Shown here one piece after another: positions 16,865 to 24,802 of a DNA stretch of 64,000 nt (position 1 is the first letter of the stretch; each line of letters begins with the position of its first letter). Under the pieces are notes generated by a model, which worked only from the letters and a program-made list of their open reading frames with translations, was not told the DNA's origin and did not search any database. The DNA is from Variovorax beijingensis (GTDB lineage: Bacteria; Pseudomonadota; Gammaproteobacteria; Burkholderiales; Burkholderiaceae_C), in NCBI RefSeq assembly GCF_007828835.1, contig NZ_VIVL01000003.1, positions 372,001-436,000 on the forward strand. The letters are read 5' to 3'. The position numbers were made by a program, and so were the translations under genes.

Positions 16865-18162
16865 TGCGCGCCTTCGCGACCGCCGTGCACCGCTGGGCGG
16901 GACTGGCGGTGGCCCTGTTCCTCGTCGTCTCGGGGCTGACGGGCGCCGTCATCTCGTGGGACCACGAGATCGACGGCTGGCTCAACCGCAAGCTCTACGA
17001 CACCGCCTCGCGCGGGCCGTTCCGCGATCCCTTCGACCTGGTGGCCGCGGTCGAGGCCCACGACCCGCGCGCGCGGGTCGCGTACCTGCCGCTGGGTTTC
17101 GAAGAGGGCCACACCGCCCGCTACTTCGTGCAGCCGCGCACCGACCCCGCCACCGGCAAGCCCTTCCGGCTCGGCTACAACCAGGTGTTCGTCGATCCGG
17201 TGACGGCCGAGGTGCGCGGCCGCCGCGACGCGAGCGCCATCTCGCTCAAGCCCGAGACGCTGATGCCCTTCCTGCGCAAGCTGCACTACATGCTGCACGT
17301 GCCGGCCGTCTGGGGCACCGACCGGCTGGGCTACTGGATCATGGGCGGCGTGGCGCTGGTGTGGCTGCTCGACAGCTGCGTTGCGCTGTATCTCACGACA
17401 CCACGCCGCCAGCGCCGTGCCGCGCACCCCGAGCACCGCGGCCCGCGCGAATGGTGGAAACGCTGGAAGCCGGCCTGGGCCGTGCGCTGGGCGGCCGGCG
17501 GCTACCGGCTCAACTTCGACCTGCACCGCGCGGGCGGGCTGTGGATGTGGGCGCTGATCATCGTCATCGCCTTCACCTCGTTCTCGCTGAATCTCTACAA
17601 GGAGATCTTCCATCCGATGCTGTCGCTGGTCTCGAAGACCACGCCGGGCCCGTCGGCGCTGGTGCCGCTCGCACCGCTGGGCACGCGCATCGAGCCCACG
17701 ATCGGATTTCGCCAGATCGTTGCCGACGCCGAGGCCGAGGCGCGGCGGCGCGGCTGGACCACGCCGCTCGGCGGGGTGTTCTACAACCAGCGCGGCGGCT
17801 TCTACAACGTGTCGTTCTTCGACCATGCCACGCACGACAGCAGCGACGGCATGGGCCTGTCGAACCTCTACCTGGACGGCCGCGACGGCCGCGTCATCAG
17901 CAGCAACCGGCCCTGGCACGGCACCGCGGCCGACGTGTTCGCGCAGCTGCAGCTGCCGCTGCATGGCGGCCGCATCCTCGGGCTGCCGGGGCGCATCCTG
18001 ATGTCGCTCATGGGGCTCGCGGTGGCGGGCCTTTCGATCACGGGCATCGTGATCTGGTGGCGCAAGCGGCGCGCGCGGCTGGTGCAGGTGCGCCGCCAGC
18101 GCGAGCTGGCACCGAAGGAGCTCAGCGCAGTGCGGCCAGATGCGCTTCAAGCGCATCGATGA
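16864..18162 (+). CDS. PepSY-associated membrane protein, iron-uptake type
   Basis: A 432-residue inner-membrane protein with about four helices: near residues 10-32 (LAVALFLVVSGLTGAVISW), about 155-178, 230-250 and 378-400. Periplasmic segments between them carry PepSY-like sequence. Conserved histidines near helix ends (HRWAGL, KLHYMLH, DLHRAGG) fit the proposed haem- or reductase-like role of this family in ferric-siderophore utilisation. TGATG overlap with the receptor stop indicates translational coupling and shared Fur control. Its 3' end overlaps the convergent gshB gene by 41 bases. The exact biochemical role is inference. Confidence 0.9.
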   Translation: MRAFATAVHRWAGLAVALFLVVSGLTGAVISWDHEIDGWLNRKLYDTASRGPFRDPFDLVAAVEAHDPRARVAYLPLGFEEGHTARYFVQPRTDPATGKPFRLGYNQVFVDPVTAEVRGRRDASAISLKPETLMPFLRKLHYMLHVPAVWGTDRLGYWIMGGVALVWLLDSCVALYLTTPRRQRRAAHPEHRGPREWWKRWKPAWAVRWAAGGYRLNFDLHRAGGLWMWALIIVIAFTSFSLNLYKEIFHPMLSLVSKTTPGPSALVPLAPLGTRIEPTIGFRQIVADAEAEARRRGWTTPLGGVFYNQRGGFYNVSFFDHATHDSSDGMGLSNLYLDGRDGRVISSNRPWHGTAADVFAQLQLPLHGGRILGLPGRILMSLMGLAVAGLSITGIVIWWRKRRARLVQVRRQRELAPKELSAVRPDALQAHR

Positions 18163-19078
18163 ACATCTTCGGCACATCGAAGCCGGTCTGCTCGGTGATC
18201 TCCTGAAAGCAGGTCGGGCTGGTCACGTTGATTTCGGTGACCGAATCGCCGATCACGTCGAGCCCGATCAGGAGCAGCCCGCGCGGCGCGAGGGCGCGGC
18301 CCACGGTCTCGGCGATCTCGCGGTTGCGCGGCGTGAGCGGCTGCGCCACGCCCTTGCCGCCGGCCGCCAGGTTGCCGCGCACTTCGGAGCCCTGCGGAAT
18401 GCGCGCCAGCACGAACGGCGCCGGCTCGCCCGCGATGATCAGGATGCGCTTGTCGCCCTGCACGATGTCGGGCACGAAGCGCTGCACCATGATGGTCTCG
18501 GCACCGTTCTTGTTGAGCGTCTCGACGATGGAACCGAGGTTCAGCGCGTCCTGCCTGACGCGGAAGATGCCCATGCCGCCCATGCCGTCGAGCGGCTTGA
18601 GGATGATGTCGCCGTGCTCGGCATGGAAGTCGCGCACGGCCTGCGCGCTGCGCGTGACCAGCGTGGGCGTGGTGAACTGCGGAAACTCCATGATCGCGAG
18701 CTTCTCGGGGTGGTCGCGCAGCGCGCGCGGCTTGTTGACCACGCGTGCGCCTTCGCGCTCGGCCTGCTCGAGCAGGTGGGTGGCGTAGATGTACTCGGCG
18801 TCGAAGGGCGGGTCCTTGCGCATGAGCACCGCGTCGAAGTCCTTCAGCGCCTTCGACTCGCGGATGTCCTCGCGGTACCAGGCCTTGCTGTCACCGGTGA
18901 GCGTGATCTGCTGCACGTTGGCCGTGACCAGCCCGCCCGACACCCACTGCAGGTCTTCCGGCAGGCAGGCCGCGATGCGGTGTCCGCGGCGCTGGGCCTC
19001 GCGCATCATCGAGAAGGTGGTGTCCTTGTAGATCTTGAAGTGATCGAGCGGATCGGCGACGAAGAGGATGTTTTTCAT
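18122..19078 (-). CDS. gshB: Glutathione synthetase
   Basis: Joins gamma-glutamylcysteine and glycine with ATP in the second step of glutathione synthesis. The 318 residues match the usual length. An N-terminal prokaryotic GSH-synthase domain (MKNILFVADPLDHFKIYKDT) is followed by an ATP-grasp domain with ILKPLDGMGGMGIFRV, RGNLAAGGKG and EINVTSPTCFQEI, which supplies metal and substrate ligands. Its ATG overlaps the benE stop by four bases (ATGA), so translation depends on the upstream transporter gene. gshA lies about 6 kb to the right rather than next to it. Confidence 0.97.
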   Translation of the reverse strand: MKNILFVADPLDHFKIYKDTTFSMMREAQRRGHRIAACLPEDLQWVSGGLVTANVQQITLTGDSKAWYREDIRESKALKDFDAVLMRKDPPFDAEYIYATHLLEQAEREGARVVNKPRALRDHPEKLAIMEFPQFTTPTLVTRSAQAVRDFHAEHGDIILKPLDGMGGMGIFRVRQDALNLGSIVETLNKNGAETIMVQRFVPDIVQGDKRILIIAGEPAPFVLARIPQGSEVRGNLAAGGKGVAQPLTPRNREIAETVGRALAPRGLLLIGLDVIGDSVTEINVTSPTCFQEITEQTGFDVPKMFIDALEAHLAALR

Positions 19079-20340
19079 CTGGGAGTCTTTCCGGCGCCAG
19101 AGGTGGCCGCCATGTTGCTGCTGTCTGGCGCGATGTTGCCGGAAGCGGCGATGCCCTTGCCGGCGCAGGCCTTTGCGCGCCCGGCCTGCTGCACCGCGAG
19201 CGCGAGCGCGCCCGCCACCACGCCCCAGAAGGCCGAGCCGATGCCCGCGATGGCCACGCCCGAGAGCGTGACCAGGAAGGTGATGACCGCGGCCTCGCGG
19301 TGCGGCTCGTCGCGCACCGCGGCGGCCAGCCCGCTGCCGATGGTGCCCAGCAGCGCCAGGCCGGCAATGGCGGCGACCAGTTCTTTCGGAAAGGCCGTGA
19401 GCAGCCCGGTGACCGCCGCGCCGAAGAAGGCGATCAGCACGTAGAGGGCGCCGCAGCTCACCGCGGCCGTGTAGCGGCGCGCCGGGTCCTCGTGCGCCTC
19501 GCGGCCCATGCAGATGGCGGCGGTGATCGCGCCCAGGTTCAAGGCAAAGGCGCCGAAGGGCGCGAGCACCAGCGTTGTCAACCCGGTGAACGTGATGAGC
19601 TTGCTGATCGGCAGGTCGCCGTAGCCTGCGGCGCGGATGGTGGCCACGCCCGGCAGGTTCTGCGAGGCCATGGTGACGATGAAGAGCGGCAGCGCCAGGC
19701 TCACGATGGCCTGCCAGCTGAAGACGGGCATGGTGAACACCGGCCAGGTGAGCGAGAACTGCACTGCGGACACGCTCATCTCGCCGCGCGCCGCCGCGAA
19801 GGCGAAGGCGGCCAGCAGCGTGAGCGGCACTGCATAGCGCGGCAGCAGGCGCTTGGCCACCAGGTAGGTGCCGAGCATCAGCAGCACCAGCGGCAGCGCG
19901 GTTCTCGCGGCGATGAACGCGTCGAGGCCGAAGCGCGCGAGCACCCCGGCCAGCAGCGCGGCGGCGATGGCCATCGGGATCCGGTTCATCACGCGCTCGA
20001 ACCATCCCGTCGCGCCCGCCAGCACGACCAGCGCGGCGCAGGCGATGAAGGCACCGACCGCCTCGCCCATGCCATAGCTGCCGGCCGCCACGGCGAGCAC
20101 CGCGGCGCCCGGCGTGCTCCAGGCGATCATCACCGGCTTGCGCCACCACAGCGACAGCACGATGGAAGGCAGGCCCATGCCGATGCCCAGCGCCCACATC
20201 CACGAAGCCGAGACTTCGGGCGTGGCGCCAAAGGCCTGTGCGGCCTGGAACACGATGGCCACCGAGCTCGTGAAGCCCACGAGCACCGCGACGAAGCCCG
20301 CGGTGAAGGCCGATAGGCTCAGATCCTTGAAGAAACGCAT
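19075..20340 (-). CDS. benE: BenE-family benzoate/H+ symporter
   Basis: A 421-residue membrane protein with about twelve helices and the BenE-family pattern: LVGFTSSVAIVFQAAQAFGAT near the start, MIAWSTPGAAVLA, and SQNLPGVATIRAAGY in the second half. The family imports benzoate or related aromatic acids with protons. No benzoate-degrading genes are nearby, so the substrate is not certain. The ATG at 20340 starts the first hydrophobic segment; a longer frame upstream covers the operator region. It overlaps gshB by ATGA and is divergent from the NTF2-like gene across paired GntR-type palindromes. Confidence 0.9.
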   Translation of the reverse strand: MRFFKDLSLSAFTAGFVAVLVGFTSSVAIVFQAAQAFGATPEVSASWMWALGIGMGLPSIVLSLWWRKPVMIAWSTPGAAVLAVAAGSYGMGEAVGAFIACAALVVLAGATGWFERVMNRIPMAIAAALLAGVLARFGLDAFIAARTALPLVLLMLGTYLVAKRLLPRYAVPLTLLAAFAFAAARGEMSVSAVQFSLTWPVFTMPVFSWQAIVSLALPLFIVTMASQNLPGVATIRAAGYGDLPISKLITFTGLTTLVLAPFGAFALNLGAITAAICMGREAHEDPARRYTAAVSCGALYVLIAFFGAAVTGLLTAFPKELVAAIAGLALLGTIGSGLAAAVRDEPHREAAVITFLVTLSGVAIAGIGSAFWGVVAGALALAVQQAGRAKACAGKGIAASGNIAPDSSNMAATSGAGKTPR

Positions 20341-20404
20341 CGGGCGATTGTGCCGGGGACGCCGTGGGCCCGCCCAGCCTCCAGGGTCCGCCGGCGCGCC
20401 CATT

Positions 20405-20441
20405 GATTGTCGACAATTTTCATAAATTAACGTCGACAATC
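20405..20441. promoter_or_regulatory. Paired GntR-type operator between benE and the NTF2-like gene
   Basis: GATTGTCGAC (20405-20414) is repeated in inverted orientation as GTCGACAATC (20432-20441), 17 bases apart. The left copy is itself part of the 12-bp palindrome ATTGTCGACAAT, which fits the TTGT-N2-ACAA style of FadR/FCD-class GntR operators. The AT-rich spacer lies in the divergent promoter region. The GntR gene at 21950 is the likely binder. Confidence 0.65.
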
Positions 20442-20512
20442 GGCACGAGAATTGCTGCAGCACCGTCGTGCTTCCCGCCATGCACCGCCATGGCCCACAT
20501 GCTGGAGAACCC

Positions 20513-20953
20513 ATGAACACGCCTGCCTCCTCCGATGCGCCACCATTGCCGGGCCCTTCCACGCCCGCCGAAGTGGTCGACGAATTCCTTCGTCTCGTGA
20601 TGATTCCCGACCCGCAATCGGCGTCGCGCTTCACCGCGCCCGACATCCGCATCCGCTTCACCGGCAACCGCGAGATGCGGGCGCCCGGCGACACCTCGGC
20701 CTTCAATGCGAAGCGCTACGCCTGGGTGAAGAAGAAGATCGAACGCACCGAAGTGGTGGCCGGCGGCACGCCCGATGAAACGGTGGTCTACAGCCTGGGC
20801 ACGCTGTACGGCGCCTGGCCCGACGGAACCGCCTTCGAGGGCAATCGCTACGTCGACCGCTACGTGGTGCGCTACGGCCTCATCAGCCGGATGGACGTGT
20901 GGAACGACAGCGCCGAATGGCTGCTGGTGCGCGCCGGGCTGGCGGTGCTGTGA
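20513..20953 (+). CDS. NTF2-like (SnoaL-type) protein
   Basis: A 146-residue protein fitting the cone-shaped NTF2/SnoaL fold: an N-terminal helix (AEVVDEFLRLVMIPDP), then IRIRFTGNREM, and strands ending in NRYVDRYVVRYGLISRMDVWND. Such proteins are small isomerases, hydrolases or binding proteins. GGAG lies five bases before the ATG at 20513. Ten bases separate it from the deacetylase gene, so the two form an operon under the GntR-type operator. No catalytic dyad can be assigned with confidence; function unknown. Confidence 0.8.
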   Translation: MNTPASSDAPPLPGPSTPAEVVDEFLRLVMIPDPQSASRFTAPDIRIRFTGNREMRAPGDTSAFNAKRYAWVKKKIERTEVVAGGTPDETVVYSLGTLYGAWPDGTAFEGNRYVDRYVVRYGLISRMDVWNDSAEWLLVRAGLAVL

Positions 20954-20963
20954 GGGCGGGCGC

Positions 20964-21887
20964 ATGACTGCACGCTGGCCCGAGCGGCTGCCCACGCACG
21001 GCCGCTTCGACTACAGCCCCATCACACGCCGGCCCGACTACGCGTGGCCGAACGGCGCACGGCTGGCCGTGTACATCGGCTTCAACATCGAGCATTTCGC
21101 CTTCGGCGACGGCCTGGGCGCCTGCATCGGCCCGGCCTCGCCGCAGCCCGACGTGCTGAACCACGGCTGGCGCGAATACGGCAACCGCGTGGGCGCCTGG
21201 CGCTGCCTCGAACTGTTCGACGCGCTGGCGCTGCCGGCGGGCGCGCTCGTCAATACGGCGCTCTATGACCATTGCCCGGAACTGGTGCAGGCCTGCGTGG
21301 CGCGCGGCGACGAGTTGATCGGCCACGGCCACAGCAACGCGGAGCGCCAGGGCGCATGGGACGAGGCGCACGAACGCGCATTGCTCTCAGGCTGCCGCGA
21401 ACGCATGCGGCGCGAGAGCGGCCAGGCGCCGGCCGGATGGCTGTCGCCGTGGATCTCGGAAAGCGCCGTGACGCCCGACCTGCTGGCCGAGACCGGCTAC
21501 GGCTATACGCTCAACTGGTGCCACGACGACCAGCCGGTGCTCATGCGCACGCGCGGCGGCGGCTCGATCTGGTCGGTGCCGTATCCGCAGGAGCTCAACG
21601 ACATTCCGATGATCGTGGGGCGCCTCATGGACGCCAGGGACTTCAGCGCGATGGTGGTCGACAACTTCGACGAGATGCTCGAACAGTCGCGCGCGCAGCC
21701 GCTGGTGATGGGCCTCGCGCTGCATCCCTACATCGTCGGGCAGCCCTATCGGCTGCGCCACCTGCGCACGGCGCTGACGCACCTGGCACGCGGGCGCGAC
21801 CGCGGCGACATCTGGCTCACCACGCCGGGCAGGATCGCATCGCACGTGCAGCAGCTTGCAGCGCAACGGCCCGCGGAGTTCATCTGA
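20964..21887 (+). CDS. Polysaccharide deacetylase family protein (PuuE/allantoinase-like)
   Basis: A 307-residue NodB-fold enzyme. Near the N-terminus YIGFNIEHFAFGDGLG replaces the usual metal-binding start. ALVNTALYDHCPELVQAC, DELIGHGHSNAERQG and GWLSPWISES follow the pattern of PuuE-type proteins, which act on C-N bonds of non-peptide amides rather than on sugars. LALHPYIVGQPYRL supplies the late histidine. There is no signal peptide, which fits a cytoplasmic amidohydrolase-like role. It is co-transcribed with the NTF2-like gene and followed 62 bases later by a GntR regulator. Substrate unknown. Confidence 0.88.
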   Translation: MTARWPERLPTHGRFDYSPITRRPDYAWPNGARLAVYIGFNIEHFAFGDGLGACIGPASPQPDVLNHGWREYGNRVGAWRCLELFDALALPAGALVNTALYDHCPELVQACVARGDELIGHGHSNAERQGAWDEAHERALLSGCRERMRRESGQAPAGWLSPWISESAVTPDLLAETGYGYTLNWCHDDQPVLMRTRGGGSIWSVPYPQELNDIPMIVGRLMDARDFSAMVVDNFDEMLEQSRAQPLVMGLALHPYIVGQPYRLRHLRTALTHLARGRDRGDIWLTTPGRIASHVQQLAAQRPAEFI

Positions 21888-21949
21888 TGAGCAGCCGGAT
21901 GCACGCCGCACGCGTTCGATAATGGGCGGGTTCCCCCATCGCCTGCTCC

Positions 21950-22717
21950 ATGCCCCGCTCATCCTCGCCATCCAAGCCCGCCATCGCGCCGCGCCCCGCC
22001 CGGCGCAAGCTGCCGCCCACCGACGGTGCCGCGGCGAAGAACGACGACCACGGCGACATCGAGGAACGCATCTACCGCTCGGTCTTCGAAGGCGTGACCA
22101 ACCAGCGCCTCGCGCCCGGCACCAAGCTGCCGGAGGCGTCGCTGTGCGAGCTGTTCGGCGTCAGCCGCGCGCTGGTGCGCAAGGTGCTCCAGCGGCTCGC
22201 ACACGACCACATCGTGGAACTGCGTCCGAACCGCGGTGCCATCGTGGCCATGCCCTCGCCCGAGGAAACGCGGCAGATCTTCGAGGCGCGCCGCGCGCTC
22301 GAGGCCGCGCTGGTGCGCATGGCCGTGCGCAACGCCACGCGCGCCGAAATCGCCGAACTGCGGCGCCACCTGAAGCAAGAGCATGCGGCGATGCACCGCT
22401 ACGCGCAGCCCGAGTGGGCGCGCCTGGCCAGCACCTTTCATTTGCGCGTGGCGAAGCTCGCGCGCAATCCGATCCTGGAACGCTACCTGACCGAACTCAT
22501 GTCGCGCTGCTCGCTGATCGTGGCGCTCTACGAACCGCCCGGCAATGCATCGTGCGAACATGGCGAGCATGCGGACGTGGTCGATGCCATTGCGCGCGGC
22601 AATTCGGACGAGGCCGTGCGCCTGATGGAAGAGCACCTGCTGGTGCTCGAGAAGAACATCGCCCTCGACAGGCCCGCTTCGCAGCGCAGCCTGGGGCAGA
22701 TGCTGGGACTGGGCTGA
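21950..22717 (+). CDS. GntR-family regulator, FadR/FCD class
   Basis: A 255-residue repressor. After a basic, proline-rich tail of about 35 residues, the winged helix covers about 39-100 (LAPGTKLPEASLCELFGVSR, then LRPNRGAIVAMP). An all-helical FCD domain follows to about 235, including FEARRALEAALVRMAV and the metal-site-like HGEHADVVDAI. It lies downstream of the NTF2-deacetylase pair. The palindromes at 20405-20441 match this class of regulator, so control of both that operon and divergent benE-gshB is likely. The inducer is unknown. Confidence 0.9.
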   Translation: MPRSSSPSKPAIAPRPARRKLPPTDGAAAKNDDHGDIEERIYRSVFEGVTNQRLAPGTKLPEASLCELFGVSRALVRKVLQRLAHDHIVELRPNRGAIVAMPSPEETRQIFEARRALEAALVRMAVRNATRAEIAELRRHLKQEHAAMHRYAQPEWARLASTFHLRVAKLARNPILERYLTELMSRCSLIVALYEPPGNASCEHGEHADVVDAIARGNSDEAVRLMEEHLLVLEKNIALDRPASQRSLGQMLGLG

Positions 22718-22730
22718 GGCGGGGCAGGGG

Positions 22731-22756
22731 CCGGCGGCTGCGCGGGCCGCCGCCGG
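22731..22756. terminator. GC-rich hairpin between convergent GntR and kup genes
   Basis: CCGGCGGC (22731-22738) pairs with GCCGCCGG (22749-22756) around a 10-base loop, directly between the two stop codons. It has no T tract on either strand, so a role as a bidirectional boundary is only plausible. Confidence 0.4.
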
Positions 22757-24628
22757 TCAGATCTCGATCTTCGAGCCCAGCTCCACCACCGCATTGTTCG
22801 GCAACCCCAGGAACGCGGCAGCGCCGCTCGCGTTGTGGTGCATCTGCGCGAACAGCTTCTCGCGCCACGGCGCCATGCCGCTGCCCAGCGTGGGAATGAC
22901 GACGTCGCGCGAGAGGAAGTAGCTCGTCGTCATCGGCTCGAGCTGGCAGCCGCGCATGCGCGCGTTGTCGAGCGCCCGCGGCAGGTCGACATCGTTCTTG
23001 AAGCCATAGTGCACGATGACCTGCCAGCAATGGTGGCCGAGCGCCTCGATCTCGATGCGCTTGTCCATCGGGATCCAGGGCACTTCGTGGTTGCGCACGG
23101 TCACGAACATGTTCTGCTCGTGCAGCACCTTGTTGTGCTTGAGGTTGTGCAGCAGCGCATTGGGCACCACGCCGGGTTCCGCGGTGAGGAACACCGCGGT
23201 GCCGTCCACGCGCGCGGGCGGGCTCTCGAACACCGAATCGAGAAAGGCCTTCAGTTCGATCGCATCGGCGCGCTGCACCTCGCCCATCAGGCGGCGGCCT
23301 TCCTTCCAGGTGATCATCAGGGTGAACACGGCGCCGCCGATCACCAGCGGGAACCAGCCGCCCTCGAACAGCTTGAGCAGATTCGACGCGAAGAACAGGA
23401 AGTCGACCACGAAGAACACCGCGGTCGACGCAATGCACAGCACCAGCGGCAGCTTCCAGGCGTAGCGGATCACGAAGAAGGTCAGGATCGTGGTGATCAG
23501 CATGTCGGTGGTCACGGCAATGCCGTAGGCCGCGGCCAGACTGCTCGACGAGCGGAACATGACCACCGCGAGCACGATGGCCACGAACAGCCCCCAGTTG
23601 ACCAGCGGAATGTAGATCTGCCCCGCCGTGCGCACGCTCGTGTGCTCGATGTTCAGGCGCGGCAGGTAGCCCAGCTGGATGACCTGGCGCGTGACGCTGA
23701 AGGCGCCCGTGATGAGCGCCTGCGACGCGATGACCGTGGCTGCCGTGGCCAGGAGCACCAGCGGAACGAGCGCCCATTCGGGCGCCATCATGAAGAACGG
23801 GTTCTTCACGGCCTCGGGGTTCTCCAGCAGCAGCGCGCCCTGGCCGAAGTAGTTGAGCGTGAGCGCCGGCATCACGACCGTGAACCAGGCCACGCGGATC
23901 GGACGCTTGCCGAAGTGGCCCAGGTCGGCGTAGAGCGCCTCGGCGCCCGTCACGCACAGCACCGTGGCGCCCAGCAGGATGAAGCTGGTGCCCGGGTTGT
24001 CCCACATGAACTTCAGGGCGAACCAGGGGTTCAGCGACTTGAGGATTTCAGGGTGGTGCAGGATCTGCGACACCCCGAGCACCGCAATCGCCAGGAACCA
24101 CGCGAGCGTGATGGGCCCGAAGAACTTGCCGATGCCCGCCGTGCCGCGCTTTTGCACCACGAAGAGGCCGAACAGCACCACCAGCGTGACCGGCAGCACA
24201 TAGTGCTTGAAGTGGGGCGACACCACTTCGAGGCCTTCGACCGCCGAAAGCACCGAGATGGCCGGCGTGATGACGCCGTCGCCATAGAAGAGCGAGGTGC
24301 CGAAGATGCCCACCAGCAGCAGCACGTGGCGCAGCTTGGGCTTGTCGGCCACCGCGCGCGAGGCCAGCGCCAGCATGGCGACCAGGCCGCCCTCGCCTTC
24401 GTTGTCGGCGCGCAGCACCAGCACCACGTACTTGATCGACACGATGACGGTGAGCGTCCAGAAGAACATCGAAAGGATGCCGTAGACGTTTTCGACAGTG
24501 AACGGCAGGTGGCCGTGGCCGAACACTTCCTTGACTGCATACAGCACGCTGGTGCCGATGTCGCCATAGACGACACCGATGGCGCCGATGATCAAGGCGG
24601 CGGCGGAAGTGGATTTGGGAGGTGACAC
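22757..24628 (-). CDS. kup: Kup-type low-affinity potassium uptake protein
   Basis: An inner-membrane K+/H+ symporter of about 623 residues. The N-terminal signature [22 protein letters not shown] is followed by about twelve helices, with [18 protein letters not shown] and [17 protein letters not shown] typical of the family, then a cytoplasmic C-terminal domain of about 180 residues. I place the start at GTG 24628, which leaves eleven residues before the first helix as in relatives. GTG 24682, 18 codons upstream, is the alternative, and neither has a good ribosome binding site. It is leftward, 174 bases after gshA. Confidence 0.93.
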   Translation of the reverse strand: MSPPKSTSAAALIIGAIGVVYGDIGTSVLYAVKEVFGHGHLPFTVENVYGILSMFFWTLTVIVSIKYVVLVLRADNEGEGGLVAMLALASRAVADKPKLRHVLLLVGIFGTSLFYGDGVITPAISVLSAVEGLEVVSPHFKHYVLPVTLVVLFGLFVVQKRGTAGIGKFFGPITLAWFLAIAVLGVSQILHHPEILKSLNPWFALKFMWDNPGTSFILLGATVLCVTGAEALYADLGHFGKRPIRVAWFTVVMPALTLNYFGQGALLLENPEAVKNPFFMMAPEWALVPLVLLATAATVIASQALITGAFSVTRQVIQLGYLPRLNIEHTSVRTAGQIYIPLVNWGLFVAIVLAVVMFRSSSSLAAAYGIAVTTDMLITTILTFFVIRYAWKLPLVLCIASTAVFFVVDFLFFASNLLKLFEGGWFPLVIGGAVFTLMITWKEGRRLMGEVQRADAIELKAFLDSVFESPPARVDGTAVFLTAEPGVVPNALLHNLKHNKVLHEQNMFVTVRNHEVPWIPMDKRIEIEALGHHCWQVIVHYGFKNDVDLPRALDNARMRGCQLEPMTTSYFLSRDVVIPTLGSGMAPWREKLFAQMHHNASGAAAFLGLPNNAVVELGSKIEI

Positions 24629-24802
24629 GAAGTCGATGGGAAAAAGGGAGGTTGCTCGCGCGTAACCAGACGTCACACGCACCGAGATGCTGCCGCGATG
24701 GAATTTCCAGCCGCCGCGCGCACCCCTCCGCCCTCTTGTTTCCTTTGCTGTGGGGCCGCTATTTTGCCGCCGACCGAGGCCCGCGCAAGCCGCCCGGGAA
24801 AA

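Noticed and set aside
20775..20963. Upstream extension of the deacetylase frame
   Set aside because: It overlaps the well-supported NTF2-like gene in another frame and has low-complexity Trp/Arg-rich sequence.
24629..24682. Earlier GTG start of kup
   Set aside because: Possible, but gives 18 extra residues not seen in the family layout; no ribosome binding site favours it. Kept only as an alternative.
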